Below are positions 28,357-39,268 of a stretch of 64,000 bases of DNA, piece after piece. Position numbers and translations under genes: made by a program. Under the pieces are notes generated by a model. It did not search any database. It was not told the DNA's origin and was given only the letters and a program-made list of their open reading frames with translations. How positions within the stretch are numbered: the stretch's first letter is position 1; every line of letters begins with the position of its first letter. Origin of the DNA: Chaetoceros tenuissimus (Eukaryota; Bacillariophyta; Thalassiosirophyceae; Chaetocerotales; Chaetocerotaceae); the NCBI GenBank assembly GCA_021927905.1, contig BLLK01000038.1:248001-312000 (forward strand), given 5' to 3'.

Positions 28357-29343
28357 CTACTTGTTTGACTCAATTACTTTGCAAATTGTGAAAGGTTCAT
28401 CTTTCAAACGACTTCTGTCGCTTATCCAGCCTTTTGTCAAGTCGAGGGACTCTTCACTACCATTTAGTGACGATAAATCACACTCAAGTAATTGTATTTG
28501 ATATCGCATGACTCCTACTAACTCATCGTCTTCAAACTCATCATCTCCAACATTGTTAACCCAATTTGCCTCTTCCAGTGGCGGGTCTAGCCACTTTGAC
28601 TGCAAAACTGGTCTTATATCTCCAACTTTTAATTTACCAATGACAACAGAATTTTCTCGTTCAATTTCACCATCTAAATGTGTGCAGTTGTCGTCTATAT
28701 CAAACTTGCTCCTTATTGTTGCACCATTTTTTGAAGTGATTTTTATAAAACTACCTAACGAAACATCATGTGCTTTCCAAGGAATATTCAAAAATTCTTC
28801 TTCTATAGATTGTCCATCTCCTCTAAAAAAATCCGCATTGTTTCCTTCACGCTTGTCTGTATCGACAACAGAATGAGATGCTGGTAACGCAAATGGACAA
28901 TTGTAGTTGTTTCTCTTGAGTTTTGATTTGATGTTTACAGTACCAAGAATCTTATGATGGATTGCTTCATCTACTCTTGTATTTGAAGATTCGTCTATTG
29001 TTTTCTTCCTTTGTTGACTTCTATTTTCTATGGAAGATGATATCTCATAATCTGTCATTGCTGCTACAGTCATGGGAGTTAGGCCAGTTTGGCGGATGTT
29101 CAGCAAATCGGAAACCTTTGGTAGAACAATCACATCGTCGAGGAATCCATCTGTATTAATTCTACTATTTTCATGTTTCTGAGTTGGGAGGGCTGAGTCT
29201 AGTGATCTTTTTCTCGAACTTCTGCTTGGTGAAAAGATTGCTGCTGCAATTTGACTCTGTGCTTGTTGAGTAGATGCTGTCGCATGATTCTTGCGACGGC
29301 GCTTGAGTTTTGACGGTCTGCTATAACTCGGATTTTTATCCAT
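28357..29343 (-). CDS. Hypothetical protein, basic N terminus
   Basis: An intronless frame of 328 residues; the ATG at 29343 is taken instead of an upstream TTG. The N terminus (residues 1-60) is rich in Arg, Lys and Ser with 'KLKRRRKNH', which could be a nuclear localisation signal. The middle is polar. The C-terminal third is acidic with 'DDEFEDDELVGVMRYQI'. No domain is recognised. The C-terminal segment 'DPPLEEANWVNNVGDDEF' looks more ordered than the rest. It could be a nuclear or replication/repair-linked protein, but that is only a guess from composition. The length and lack of stops argue for a real gene. Confidence 0.6.
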   Translation of the reverse strand: MDKNPSYSRPSKLKRRRKNHATASTQQAQSQIAAAIFSPSRSSRKRSLDSALPTQKHENSRINTDGFLDDVIVLPKVSDLLNIRQTGLTPMTVAAMTDYEISSSIENRSQQRKKTIDESSNTRVDEAIHHKILGTVNIKSKLKRNNYNCPFALPASHSVVDTDKREGNNADFFRGDGQSIEEEFLNIPWKAHDVSLGSFIKITSKNGATIRSKFDIDDNCTHLDGEIERENSVVIGKLKVGDIRPVLQSKWLDPPLEEANWVNNVGDDEFEDDELVGVMRYQIQLLECDLSSLNGSEESLDLTKGWISDRSRLKDEPFTICKVIESNK

Positions 29344-29790
29344 ATCTGTTATCAAAGAAATAGAATTTCCTTTGTATCAACATTATTTCCAGTATATGGT
29401 TAGATACAAAAATGAATGAAATAACAAAACTGGAAAAATGAGAGGAGAGAGGGTCCCGCTAGCTCGGAAAAGCTAACAAAGGGACTCACAACCTATTTTT
29501 GTACCTATGCTATGTTGTATTTACTTTTAAGAGTATTTCTTTTTCAAATAAATGAAAGGTGCTGATTTTCGGTATGTGTACTTCTACTAGTAGACTACTA
29601 GTGTTCCGTTGTCATTTTTAGAAGAGTTACCCAAATTCACATCAAAAGATAATCATAGGGCCAAACAATAGAGATGTTAAAAATTTTTCAATGTTGGAAT
29701 GCACAAGTTCAACTTGGAACTTTGAAGTGATTTTCTCTTTTTCGAATAATAAAATTGACAAAAAAATCAACAAATTCAACAATGAACAAA
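29344..29790. other. Intergenic region with a short perfect inverted repeat
   Basis: AT-rich. At 29586-29602 lies a perfect inverted repeat (ACTAGTAG, A, CTACTAGT). No gene is seen. Confidence 0.5.
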
Positions 29791-30497
29791 TTATTGAAAG
29801 CATTCATCTTCTACTATCAATCCGTCTTCAATGAAGCCGATAGCCCTCAACACTAATCCTGCACATCGGCGTCTACCCCTCTCAACATCATCTGTGTCAT
29901 ACCTTTATGTTGTTGAGTTATGTTAGAATATAAAAAATAAAAGTAGATCAAAAGTCATAAACCAATAGAAGTAAATACTTACCATAGCATATTCATGAGA
30001 ATTTTATCTTCTACATCAGGTTGAAGCCACATGTAACGCTTTTGAAGATCTTGCACTAAAAGTCTACTGTTTGCTTCATCGTCGTCATGTTCATACCTTT
30101 CCGCTTTAACTAGTTCATCAAGAACTTGCCCATATGCTTCTCCGTATAAAGCTTCTTTTCTAGCTTTATGCCATGCAAGAGCAAGGATAAATTTGATCTC
30201 TTCAAATGAAAGATTTTCATCTACTTCCTGGTTGTCGTATTCAATAAGTGCAGTTACTAACTCTTCTCTAGCCTCATGTGTGCTAAACTTTGTTCTACAA
30301 GCCGAAGCACATTGGTTAGCACAACCATCATCAGAACCCCATTTCCAATCAGGATCTTTCCATCCCTTGGTTGAGACACCAAATATTTCTTGGATATTTG
30401 TCCCAACCGAAAATGCTGCACTCTTCATGACTTGTGAGCATATTGCCAAAAGAGCAAATGTCAGTTTCCTTAGCGAATAAGTAGTAAGTCCTATCAT
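29791..30497 (-). CDS. Plastid-targeted protein of unknown function
   Basis: Two exons on the minus strand: 29983-30497 and 29791-29902, with an 80-nt GTAAGT...AAG intron; 208 residues. The N terminus is a signal peptide that ends in 'KSAAF' followed by 'SVG', matching the diatom plastid-entry motif (Phe at +1). The mature part has a striking 'GWKDPDWKWGS', then Cys-rich 'CANQCASAC', then a mostly helical region with many Glu and Ala. Exon 2 continues the helix with 'DDVERGRRRCAGLVLRAIGF'. I do not recognise the family. The Trp-rich motif and the three closely spaced Cys would be the features to search with. Confidence 0.7.
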
Positions 30498-30884
30498 ATC
30501 TATGAATTTTCTTCCGTGAATGTTTACTCTGAACTACAGTTCTGGTATCTTGATGGTGATGTTTCGAATCATTGGAGAAAGTGTTTTGTTTCACATACGT
30601 TGTCATTCTGATTTGCCTATGACGTTCTAAGTTCGAGAGAGTCTCACAAACCCCAACTTGACAATATTTTAGTCCCATCTCAGACCCAATCGAAGTGGTT
30701 TGTTTTCTGGTCAACCGCATTGTATGTGAAGAAAAGAGAGAGAGGATGATGACGATGATGTGATCCAAATACATAACGCTGGTTACAGAAACTCTTCATG
30801 AAACTGCAACAAAGTGCAATAGTGTAAATTAGAGATATACCCCTGCTTATTTCACTATAGCTAAAGGGAATAAGAAGCAATAAT
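30498..30884. other. Divergent promoter region (unknown plastid protein / Oxa1)
   Basis: 387 bp between two starts. No other feature is recognised. Confidence 0.5.
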
Positions 30885-32576
30885 ATGGCTTCTAGACAGT
30901 TAGTTCGAAGTTCTCTTGTTCGGACTTTCAAAAATGAGAAAGTTTGTCGTTCTAATTTTTCATGGAATAGAAATTTCCATAGAAATAAAAAGATTAGCAA
31001 TATACATTCTGTCAGATCACCAATAGCTACTTCAGGATTAAATGATAGAGAGGATGGAAAGAAAAGAGAGAGACAAAACATGACATACATGTTTCAATAC
31101 AATGGGGGAAATCTTGTCAATTGTAGATCGTCACTTGGATTATTGTCTGAGAGAAGGCAAGATTTCAATAGGCAAAATCAGATTCGAGAAATATCCTCTA
31201 TAGCAGATATTATACCAAGTGTACCATGGGGTGCAACAACACATATTTTGAATACATTACACCCACTAGGTATTCCATATTGGGCATGTATGTCTTTGAC
31301 AAATATTGGTGTGAGAACGTTACTATTACCTGTCGTTTATGCAGGTGCAAAAACAGCTGTAGAATCTTCAAAGGCGGCTCCTGAAATTCAATTCATATTT
31401 AGTAGTTTCATTCGTGATGCAGATACATTGAAAAAGGCAAATGCTAGTCCATCAGCTCGTTTGACTCTCCTAACTGCAACTTTTCAATCTATGAAAGCAG
31501 CATGGAAAATTTACAAAGTGAATCCTTTGGATACTTTCAAATCTCCTTTGTTGCAAATAATTCCATTGATGTACTTCTCGGTAGACGTTAGAAAATTGAT
31601 CAATGGTGGTGATCCTGAATTGGCTCAAGCATTGACCGAATCTGGATTGTTGTGGGTGAGTGACTTGACAGAACCAGATCCTTGGTATGGTTTGCCAATC
31701 ATGACTGGAGCATTGTTATATTTGCAAGTTGAACTTGCAATGGGTAAACGATCTTTGGCGGGAGAGACCGCGGCGAAATCAAATCTTGCTCGTATCATGA
31801 AGGATGCATTCCAGAGTAAGTAGTACAGAAATATTTTGTTGTCAATTCATAAAATGTGACGAATGAATCTCATGCATTTCACTGTAGGTTTGGCCATTTT
31901 TATGCCTTGTCTCATGTCACAGTCTCCGTCGGGAGTGCAAGTGTATCTCTTAACTAGTATGGTTTGGACTCTATTTCAGAGTGCAGCTCTACGTAATGAT
32001 GACTTTCGTCTCAAAATTGGATTGCCGTTGAAAAATGTTGATCAAGAGGATAAAACAGCACCTCTAGTAGAAGAATCTATTTATCGCTTTAAGTTACAAC
32101 GGGAAACACACGGTGTTTTATCTCCAAAATTTTACTATCAATTTAGACCATATGGACAGATTTTATCAAAGGATGATCTGAAGCGTATGGAAGAAGAAAA
32201 GAAAGAAGTTGAAGAGAAAAAGAAGAAGTTCAAGGGCGGTCTAGGAGTTTATGCACCTCAATTCCAACCAGATTATTATCAACAGTCTCCTATTTCATTA
32301 GTTGTAGTCTCTATTGAGGAAAGCATGAAACAACTAGAGGAACAGCAAAAGAGAGAAAGTGAATTAAAAGCTGGTACAAGAGTATCAAATAAGGAAGTAG
32401 TTGAAATTGGACCAACACTGGATGAGATCATGGAAGCTGCAAATAAAGGTGAAAGAATTGAAACCAAAAAGGTAATCATGGCTGATAAAAAGGAACCAGA
32501 GCAAAGCACACTGAACACTAAAAAGATGACGTTGAAAAGGAAAGCAAAAGGCAAGCCGGGCAAACGAAGAAGGTGA
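30885..32576 (+). CDS. OXA1: Oxa1/YidC/Alb3-family membrane insertase, probably mitochondrial
   Basis: Two exons, 30885-31815 and 31888-32576, with a 72-nt GTAAGT...TAG intron; 539 residues. The start is ATG 30885. The N terminus is Arg/Ser-rich without acids ('MASRQLVRSSLVRTF'), as in mitochondrial presequences. The insertase core runs from about residue 105: 'GIPYWACMSLTNIGVRTLLLPVVYAG', a segment with 'SPLLQIIPLMYFSV', 'DPWYGLPIMTGALLYLQ' and, in exon 2, 'IFMPCLMSQSPSGVQVYLLTS', matching the order of transmembrane helices in Oxa1. The tail is long and Lys-rich, as in Oxa1 proteins that bind mitoribosomes. Oxa1 inserts mitochondrially made proteins into the inner membrane. A COX18-type role cannot be excluded. 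Confidence 0.8.
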
Positions 32577-32673
32577 TGTACGAGTACAAGGCTCTTTCCC
32601 TGGACAGTCAAAGTTTCTTAAGCCTACGTAATGCAACATTCGACTTCCAGACAATATTACGTTATACCTATGA

Positions 32674-33336
32674 TCATGATTGCCACTTTGCTATCCAGCC
32701 ACTTCCATTACATTTTGTACATGTAGTTTCACCATCCTCATTGCAACAAGGGCACTCAATTCCTGTTCCTTTGCCACCATTTTTCTTTTCCATTCTATTA
32801 CCAACAGTACCACGACCATAACCTTCACCAAAGTCGACAAAGCCTACGCCTTTGCAAAATTCGCAAGATATCTTTCCTTTTCCTCGACACGTTTCACAAG
32901 GCTCAGAACAGCTTAGCACGTCTTCAGTATCACAATCCTCGGAAGTCTCTAACTTCCATTTCAACTCCAAATTCCTCAACTTGCTTTCTTCTCTTTCTCT
33001 TTGCTTCTGCTTTTCAAGTCTTTGTTTATCTTGCTGTCTTCTTAACTGCTGACCCATCGTTGCGAATCCTCTATTCACGATCCTATTTGCAAGATGCTGA
33101 GAAGTTTTAGTAGAGAAGGAATCTTCGAAACGTGTTGTGTTCCTAGGAATGAATTCATCTAAACTTCTATCTTCTTCACTGTAATATAGGCGCAAATTTA
33201 CTCGTTCCTGAGGTTGGAAACGGTATTTTGTATTGGATAGATCTAAAAATGACAAAGATTTTGGATCTAACGAAAAACCTTGCACATCACTGAAGAAGAG
33301 ATGTACTATAAATAGTTCTATGACAAACCGCCTCAT
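32674..33336 (-). CDS. DnaJ-type zinc-finger protein without J domain, probably plastid (BSD2-like)
   Basis: An intronless 220-residue protein, ATG at 33336. The N terminus is a signal peptide (residues 1-20) ending '...DVQGF|SL', which fits the diatom plastid-entry rule (Phe at +1). The middle has a Lys/Arg/Gln/Glu coiled-coil stretch (about 95-128). The C-terminal 75 residues hold four Cys pairs of the DnaJ central domain: 'CETCRGKGKISCEFCKGVGF' and 'CPCCNEDGETTCTKCNGSGW'. No J domain is present. Free-standing proteins of this kind include BSD2, a chaperone for Rubisco assembly, and other plastid folding factors; which of these it is cannot be told by eye. Confidence 0.75.
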   Translation of the reverse strand: MRRFVIELFIVHLFFSDVQGFSLDPKSLSFLDLSNTKYRFQPQERVNLRLYYSEEDRSLDEFIPRNTTRFEDSFSTKTSQHLANRIVNRGFATMGQQLRRQQDKQRLEKQKQREREESKLRNLELKWKLETSEDCDTEDVLSCSEPCETCRGKGKISCEFCKGVGFVDFGEGYGRGTVGNRMEKKNGGKGTGIECPCCNEDGETTCTKCNGSGWIAKWQS

Positions 33337-33710
33337 TTGCTGCTTTTTTTTCTTTCTAGTGCGCTTCTTAATCAGTTTCTTATACTCCTATTTCTCATTT
33401 TATGAAACAATTGATGTGAACACACACAATTCAATGGATAGAATTGCTCATCATCATGAAAGAAAACAGAAGAATTTTGCAGATGGTCAAGAACCAACAT
33501 CGTATATAACGTCCTCATTGGCTATTTGAGTCTGATTTATTAACCAACTTATAACGTCTCTCCGACACAAAAGAAAACTTTCATTTTTTATGGGGGAAAT
33601 CTAATCTGATCCTTGCTGAGCACCGAACCGCACAAATTCTTAAAGTCTCGTTTCCTCCCCCGGAATCACTAAATCTGGAGCTTATAGCCAAGAGATTGCG
33701 ATAGGCGAAA
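33337..33710. other. Divergent promoter region (DnaJ-Zn / NmrA-like)
   Basis: 374 bp between two starts. No feature beyond AT-rich tracts is recognised. Confidence 0.5.
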
Positions 33711-34788
33711 ATGGCCGCCGGTTTCATTACATGGCAACACATAGTTGCTCTTCTCTGGATGATGTCATGGACGTTCGTCGCCGGTGGTAAAACAAGCAAC
33801 AGCTCTTCTTCCTCGGCACAATTGCCCTCTTCCACCCTCTCTCCATCTATTCTCGTTGTAGGTGCTACCGGCACGACGGGTCTACGTGCCATTCAAGGCC
33901 TACTCGACGTGGGATACACTCCTTCACAATTAAAAATACTAACACGCAACAAATCAAAGTCAAAGATGAAACAACTAAAACAACTTGGTTTTAATCTCGT
34001 CCAGGCCGATTTGCAATGCCCCTCTTCATTGCGTAACATTGGAAAGGATTGTTTCGGCTGTTATATTCATGCCACTGGTGGAGATACCGCAGAATTGGAT
34101 ACCAGTGAAGTGAGCAGTGCACAAAACTTGTGTGAGCATTTACATAGTGATGTGAAGTGCATCGTGTACAATTCTGCAGCTGGTGCCAAAGCAAGATCAT
34201 GGTGTGAAACGAATTCAACAGAAGCATGACATCGAGAAGATTATAACTGAAAGCCGTTGGAACACTCATTTCACGAGTCTTCGTGCCAATCTTTTCGGAG
34301 AAGAGTTGTGGAAGAAGTACACCCGACCAGATATTCTGAAGGGAATATATCCATTGTCAGTGAATAGATGGCGTAAAATTTATTTGACGTCAGTTCGTGA
34401 CATGGGTCGCTTGGCAGGTACCGTCATTGCTAGAAATCATGATAATACACAAGAGAAGTTTCATCAAAGCACTACTCGAATTCTTAACGTTGCAGGTGAT
34501 CATTTGACTGCCCCTCAAATCGCACGCATATTTGGCACGGCACAGGGGATGAAATGTCGTCACTACAATAACCGGCAGTTTACTAAAGTGGCCAAGGAGA
34601 GTTTTCCAGAGTTGTATGAACAAATTCACTTCTTACAACATTCACGTGAAAAGACCAATATTAAGAGATTGAAGAAAGAGTTTTCTGGTTTAATTACGTC
34701 CTTTGCGGAGTTTGTTGACGAAACGCAATGGGCTGTTAGTGAAAAGGCATTTGAGGATTTGTCCAGGCCCGAGACATTGGAGTTTTGA
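33711..34788 (+). pseudogene. NmrA/NAD(P)-binding Rossmann protein with a frameshift
   Basis: ATG 33711 opens a frame with an N-terminal hydrophobic segment (residues 5-25) and a Rossmann motif 'VVGATGTTGLRAI' (about 48-60), followed by 'LTRNKSKSKMKQL' and 'VQADL'. The frame ends at 34229. The rest of the same protein is in the +1 frame and runs to 34788 ('HGVKRIQQKHDIEKII', then 'TSLRANLFGEELW', 'RLAGTVIA', 'NVAGDHLT'). The switch falls within about 34165-34200, near 'GCTGGTGCCAAAGC', and no plausible intron fits there. The match of both parts to one family shows a one-base change (real lesion, allele or assembly error). NmrA-like proteins are redox-linked regulators or reductases of the short-chain dehydrogenase superfamily. 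Confidence 0.75.
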
Positions 34789-34938
34789 CAAGCCAGAGAA
34801 ACCACTAATTTTGATTGTGTATCAATACTGCTGTTTGATTTTTTTCTCAGCAGCTCATATGAAAAGTAAGGATATCGTTTCAAGTAATATATAAATACTT
34901 AGAGGAAATTTCCCAAAAGAGAGGAACTTTAATATTCA

Positions 34939-37900
34939 TTAGGTAGACTTTTTCATATCTTGAAGCGCCATCAAAGAAATACTTGTTTCTGCCATCATGT
35001 TCATAAAGTATGACAAGTCCCCTCGCGAAAAGCTTGGTGCAATCTTTGTCTCGCGATCAGCCACAGTGTTTGCAAGTAAAAGAGCTTTTCTATACCAATA
35101 TTCAGGAAGGAAAGGGTTTTCTATGCCATCTGCCTCGTACGAGTCCTTACTTGTAATGCGTGCAATTACGTCATCTGCGTCATCCAAGAATGTCTTGTGA
35201 ATATCAATGATGAAAGATTCCATCCATGTTGCTGTTGAATCAAGAACACGGAATAGCAGGAATACAGTAGCAGGAAGCAACTTGGATCGTAGAGTAGCCA
35301 TTTCCTCAAGCCTTTGAGAAGCTTCTGAGTCCTTTTCGACAATCATTTGATTGTTGTCGACAAGTGGTTGAAGCCAGCCATTATCAAAGTCGAGAACATT
35401 CATGATAGCTTCCCTAGCTTGTTCAGCCGCATTGATGACTGCATTTGCAACACTACGTTTGTTCTTGATATAACTAATCTTCTCTAGATTCATTGCAACC
35501 TTCCACTCGGATGATTCTTCTTCAAATCTCTCGTCAATGTGAACAGCTATAGAATCAGGCGATGTTTGGACTACGTGTTTCCAATTGGAGTACATTATAT
35601 GTCCATCTAAAAATTGAACAAGAGCATTATGCTCAGAAATAGAGTCGTATACGAAGTGCTTTTCAAGTGAATACTCAAATTCTTCATCATTGGCCTCTGC
35701 AACTGATAAAAGATCGTCAGGAAGGAAACGAGATTCTATTACCTTTGCTGTATAAATCTTAGGATGGTCAGTCCAGTCATCCAGTGTATCTTCTGCATCA
35801 ACATTCAACGCTTTTGGTAACTCAAGCAGAAAAGATCGCATTAACATATTGGAGCAAACAATTGCATCAGCGTAGTGGCTTGGACTAAAAGTGAGCCACC
35901 GCAATGAGTGCATCTTTCTTACATCGTCATGAGTTATGCTTGATTCCAGTTCCTCGTCGAAGTAGACATCATTTTCAGCTGGATCCCCAAGCCATCCCGG
36001 TACCTCCAAATCATGGAATCCATCCATATTGTCGAAACTTTGTTTCACAACATTACGGAGAATCGTGATAGTGACACCTTCTCCAAAGTATTCACCAGCT
36101 TGTTTGACCAAGGTTCTACGATCCTTTTCTTCAAATACACATGATTTCCAGAATTCAGTACAGGATTCTGTTAGAATATCTTCTGGAAGCAGAGAAGCAT
36201 ACAGAGGAGTAAACTCCCACAATGGCTTTTGTTCCATTAGCACTTCGAGATATGTGGTGATGATATCATTTCGTTTGGATGCAAGAGTGTCCGAGTAGAA
36301 TGTAGAGACAACAGGGTCACGATCATCTACAAAGGATTCCATGAATAAAATCAAGTGCAATGTAAATTTGAGCAATGATTCAAAGTCGTCGATACTTTTG
36401 TCAAGATTTGATTGAAGTAAACGATCCAATGTGTTTGATAGCATTTTTTGCGATTCTGCTGAACTGGATAGGAAAGCATATGTTAACTTCTCCCATAAAG
36501 AAACAGGTCCAGAATTTCCATTTGCTTGGAGTCTTCCAATGAACGATGTTTCTTCTACATTACTCATTTCAGAAGTACAATGTAATTGCTGATCTTCTTC
36601 CAACTTGTACTGTGTCCCTTCCATCGGATATTTGGTGTTTTTAGTAGATATACTTGAAAACCCAAACGCTTGTATTGCAGATGTATTGCTAGCTGCTGCT
36701 TTTCGTCTATTTTCGTTATGTGCAGCATAAATGAGTTCATGAAATCTTGCTTGGAGACCATGGTAAAATACATAAACAGAATCCATCCAGTTGTTGTTTA
36801 AAAGAGGGTTTTTGGATGCGGTCTGGCTATCATCGGCTAAAATTGCCGATATTGCAGCCTCGTAAACAATCGAACCCAACGAAACATCTCCTTCTCCACT
36901 TTGCTGTAGAGTCTTGTGAAGTGAACGACTAATCTCCCACATGTTACGTTTCCACAATGCCCTTTTTGGATTTCCAACGCAGACCTTAGATTCTTCACCA
37001 TCTACAGCCATTTCACTATCCGTGTTGTTAATAGATACATAACCATGTGGAGAGTTCCCATTCCAAGCAGCCACTCTCCAAGGCTGACCAAAGACATGAC
37101 ATAGGTCCCACATCTCTTCCATTCTTCCCGCTTTCATCAATAGTAGACACTTTTGCAAAAATTCAACCTCACGATCACCATCTTTACCATGAAATGGCTG
37201 GATAACTCCACTTTGCGCCATCAAAAATGGTGCATCAGGATGAATCTCTTTCATTTTGCTAGAAGATTCATTTCCACCCATGAATGAATGCTGTTCTCTC
37301 TTCAATGCCTCCAAAGTGTCTTTCCACATGATGCCCTTTTTACCATTTTCTTTATCATCCAAAAATGATAAGTCATCTCTTGTCAAGGATCGATTATGAC
37401 AGGATTGAATCCAATCTAAAATAATTTGACGACGTTTCACGACAAGGGGTGGGGTTGGAACATCACTTTTCTCCTCTAACAAAGCACTTTCAACAAGATC
37501 CTTAATCGCAGCTGGATCCAAATGATGATTGTCCACCAAAATTTCTTGAATAAAGGATTGAATTTCTTGTTGAATCACTGATGCTGGTTGAGGGTTATGA
37601 AGAAGCATGTATTCGGATTCCGAGGCAAGTTGACCAATGAGTGCCCATAAATGTCCTTCTTGTTCAAGGTTTTTCTGAGCTGCTTCTACATTAGTTTTGA
37701 TTTGAATATTTTGGGATATATTTGGATCTATGGAAGAATCTTTTAGTTGGGAAGAGCGAGAGTAAACAGAGGTCATGAGTCTGTATATGTACTGAAGGGA
37801 AGGATCTTGTGAATGAATGGAGAGAGGCTTCGATTTCGATTGTAGAAGTGAGAGAAGCGCGTCGTGATATGGTCTATAGTCTCCGTCAAGAGATGCTTGA

Positions 37901-38250
37901 CGAACAAAGCTTGGGACTGACGATTTGCTCTCTGCTGCTGTTGCTGCAAAAGGCTTTTGTGCCGATGCAGGAGTTGGAGGGACAGCCGCTGGAGTTGACA
38001 TTTGTGTTGCTTGAAATGAAAATGGAGTCTTTTTTACAGAAGACATGGGCTTCGTTTGTAATCTTGTTGAAGCTGGAGTTTGCATTGGTGATTTGGCCGC
38101 TGATTTGAGAGGACTAAAGGCTCCACTTGCTCTTTTGGATACATAGCTGCTGGTATATGAGTCTGAAATATCCATTGTATTGTCATCATCATCTCCATAG
38201 CCCATGGCTGACAGTTTTGCGAACGCATCGGAAGTCCTTTCGGAAAACAT
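34939..38250 (-). CDS. NUP107: Nuclear pore protein Nup107/Nup84
   Basis: An intronless 1,103-residue protein, ATG at 38250. The first ~120 residues are Ser/Thr/Pro-rich and disordered. The rest is alpha-helical. The family signature is at about residue 365-395: 'LLLMKAGRMEEMWDLC' followed by 'FGQPWRVAAWNG', the best-kept segment of Nup107/Nup84. In other eukaryotes this protein is part of the Y-complex that forms the outer rings of the nuclear pore. Length is close to that of the animal protein. The call rests on that signature plus size and helical pattern. The neighbours have no link to the pore. Confidence 0.8.
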   Translation of the reverse strand: MFSERTSDAFAKLSAMGYGDDDDNTMDISDSYTSSYVSKRASGAFSPLKSAAKSPMQTPASTRLQTKPMSSVKKTPFSFQATQMSTPAAVPPTPASAQKPFAATAAESKSSVPSFVRQASLDGDYRPYHDALLSLLQSKSKPLSIHSQDPSLQYIYRLMTSVYSRSSQLKDSSIDPNISQNIQIKTNVEAAQKNLEQEGHLWALIGQLASESEYMLLHNPQPASVIQQEIQSFIQEILVDNHHLDPAAIKDLVESALLEEKSDVPTPPLVVKRRQIILDWIQSCHNRSLTRDDLSFLDDKENGKKGIMWKDTLEALKREQHSFMGGNESSSKMKEIHPDAPFLMAQSGVIQPFHGKDGDREVEFLQKCLLLMKAGRMEEMWDLCHVFGQPWRVAAWNGNSPHGYVSINNTDSEMAVDGEESKVCVGNPKRALWKRNMWEISRSLHKTLQQSGEGDVSLGSIVYEAAISAILADDSQTASKNPLLNNNWMDSVYVFYHGLQARFHELIYAAHNENRRKAAASNTSAIQAFGFSSISTKNTKYPMEGTQYKLEEDQQLHCTSEMSNVEETSFIGRLQANGNSGPVSLWEKLTYAFLSSSAESQKMLSNTLDRLLQSNLDKSIDDFESLLKFTLHLILFMESFVDDRDPVVSTFYSDTLASKRNDIITTYLEVLMEQKPLWEFTPLYASLLPEDILTESCTEFWKSCVFEEKDRRTLVKQAGEYFGEGVTITILRNVVKQSFDNMDGFHDLEVPGWLGDPAENDVYFDEELESSITHDDVRKMHSLRWLTFSPSHYADAIVCSNMLMRSFLLELPKALNVDAEDTLDDWTDHPKIYTAKVIESRFLPDDLLSVAEANDEEFEYSLEKHFVYDSISEHNALVQFLDGHIMYSNWKHVVQTSPDSIAVHIDERFEEESSEWKVAMNLEKISYIKNKRSVANAVINAAEQAREAIMNVLDFDNGWLQPLVDNNQMIVEKDSEASQRLEEMATLRSKLLPATVFLLFRVLDSTATWMESFIIDIHKTFLDDADDVIARITSKDSYEADGIENPFLPEYWYRKALLLANTVADRETKIAPSFSRGDLSYFMNMMAETSISLMALQDMKKST

Positions 38251-38629
38251 GATATCCTCAGATCAATTATAGTATTTAGGTATATATGATGTTGGCAAGA
38301 TAGCTCTTGAACATGTGAAGAAAGCTGTCAAGGATGTGTGGTGTTGTAACAATGAAAATGTTTATGCTCTCGTCGCTCTCCCTCTTTGGAAAAGGAGAGG
38401 AGAGAGATGAATGGCGATGGTGGGTGGAGATAAAGGGGGTCAGATTTTGTCCATGCTATAAACAATATCTTTTTGCTTTTCAATTTTTATCATATGCCAA
38501 AGCATGATCATCTACATTCTAATCTGAACTATTCCATTGGATACCATATATATTCATCTAATCAATATTATATTAAAATTCTAATTGATTCATATTAATT
38601 GTATGAAACTTTAATCATACATTTCTATC
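38251..38629. other. Intergenic region
   Basis: 379 bp between the Nup107 start and the end of the next gene. A purine-rich stretch lies near 38393-38410. No gene is seen. Confidence 0.5.
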
Positions 38630-39268
38630 TCATTCCCTTTTGCGGAGAATTCCTTTTATCTGTTCATGTTTGTCATTGTGAACATGACCTGGTCCTTTCA
38701 AATTAAAATCGAAACTAACCCTTCTTTTTCTAATCATCATATATTGATGTTTCCTATCCTCGATGCGTTCTTCACGAGTATCTAGTGCTTCTTCACATAC
38801 ACGAGCGAATCTTTCGAGTTCTGAATGGCCGTTATGTTTTCCATTTCTTTCACAATATACACTTTCACGAGATATTGATTTATTCTTCAATTCACTATAG
38901 TATTGAATACAAGAATCCCAATTATATGTAGCTTTGGAGGGCCTTGTGTTATTTGAATTCTTTGGTTGGAAAGAAGATCTGGATGATGCTCTTTTCCTCC
39001 TACGAAATAAATTATGAAGTGCCATATCGCAGGCCGAAGGCTCTGTAGAACAAGACTCTTTGCGACGAGATCTGGCTTCAGCAATCATAGCTGACGCATT
39101 TTCAAGAAGAAGAATGTCGTTTCTAAGGGTCCTAGATCTTCTTGGTTTGCAGTAACTCTTCTCCTCTCCACTACTACTGGCTGTTACTCGAAATGGATTG
39201 GTTTCATGACTTCTAGCTTTCGTACTACTGGCAAGGGAAGGAGTATTATCTATGACAGGTGCACACAT
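38630..39268 (-). CDS. Hypothetical basic protein, paralogue of the divergent neighbour
   Basis: An intronless frame of 212 residues with ATG at 39268. It is rich in Arg, Lys and Ser and mostly disordered in appearance. The C terminus has 'RKRRVSFDFNLKGPGHVH' followed about 8 residues later by 'GILRK'. The gene at 39973-40497 ends in a related segment ('NRVRFDLSFQGPHVH' ... 'GILL'). The two genes are divergent and share only this tail plus general composition. 'RRVSF' fits the RVxF consensus by which many regulators dock onto protein phosphatase 1. Function is otherwise unknown. Confidence 0.65.
   Translation of the reverse strand: MCAPVIDNTPSLASSTKARSHETNPFRVTASSSGEEKSYCKPRRSRTLRNDILLLENASAMIAEARSRRKESCSTEPSACDMALHNLFRRRKRASSRSSFQPKNSNNTRPSKATYNWDSCIQYYSELKNKSISRESVYCERNGKHNGHSELERFARVCEEALDTREERIEDRKHQYMMIRKRRVSFDFNLKGPGHVHNDKHEQIKGILRKRE

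Noticed and set aside
36564-36773. Short frames on both strands inside Nup107, copia, AP-3 delta and other long genes
   Set aside because: They are out-of-frame readings of real coding DNA.
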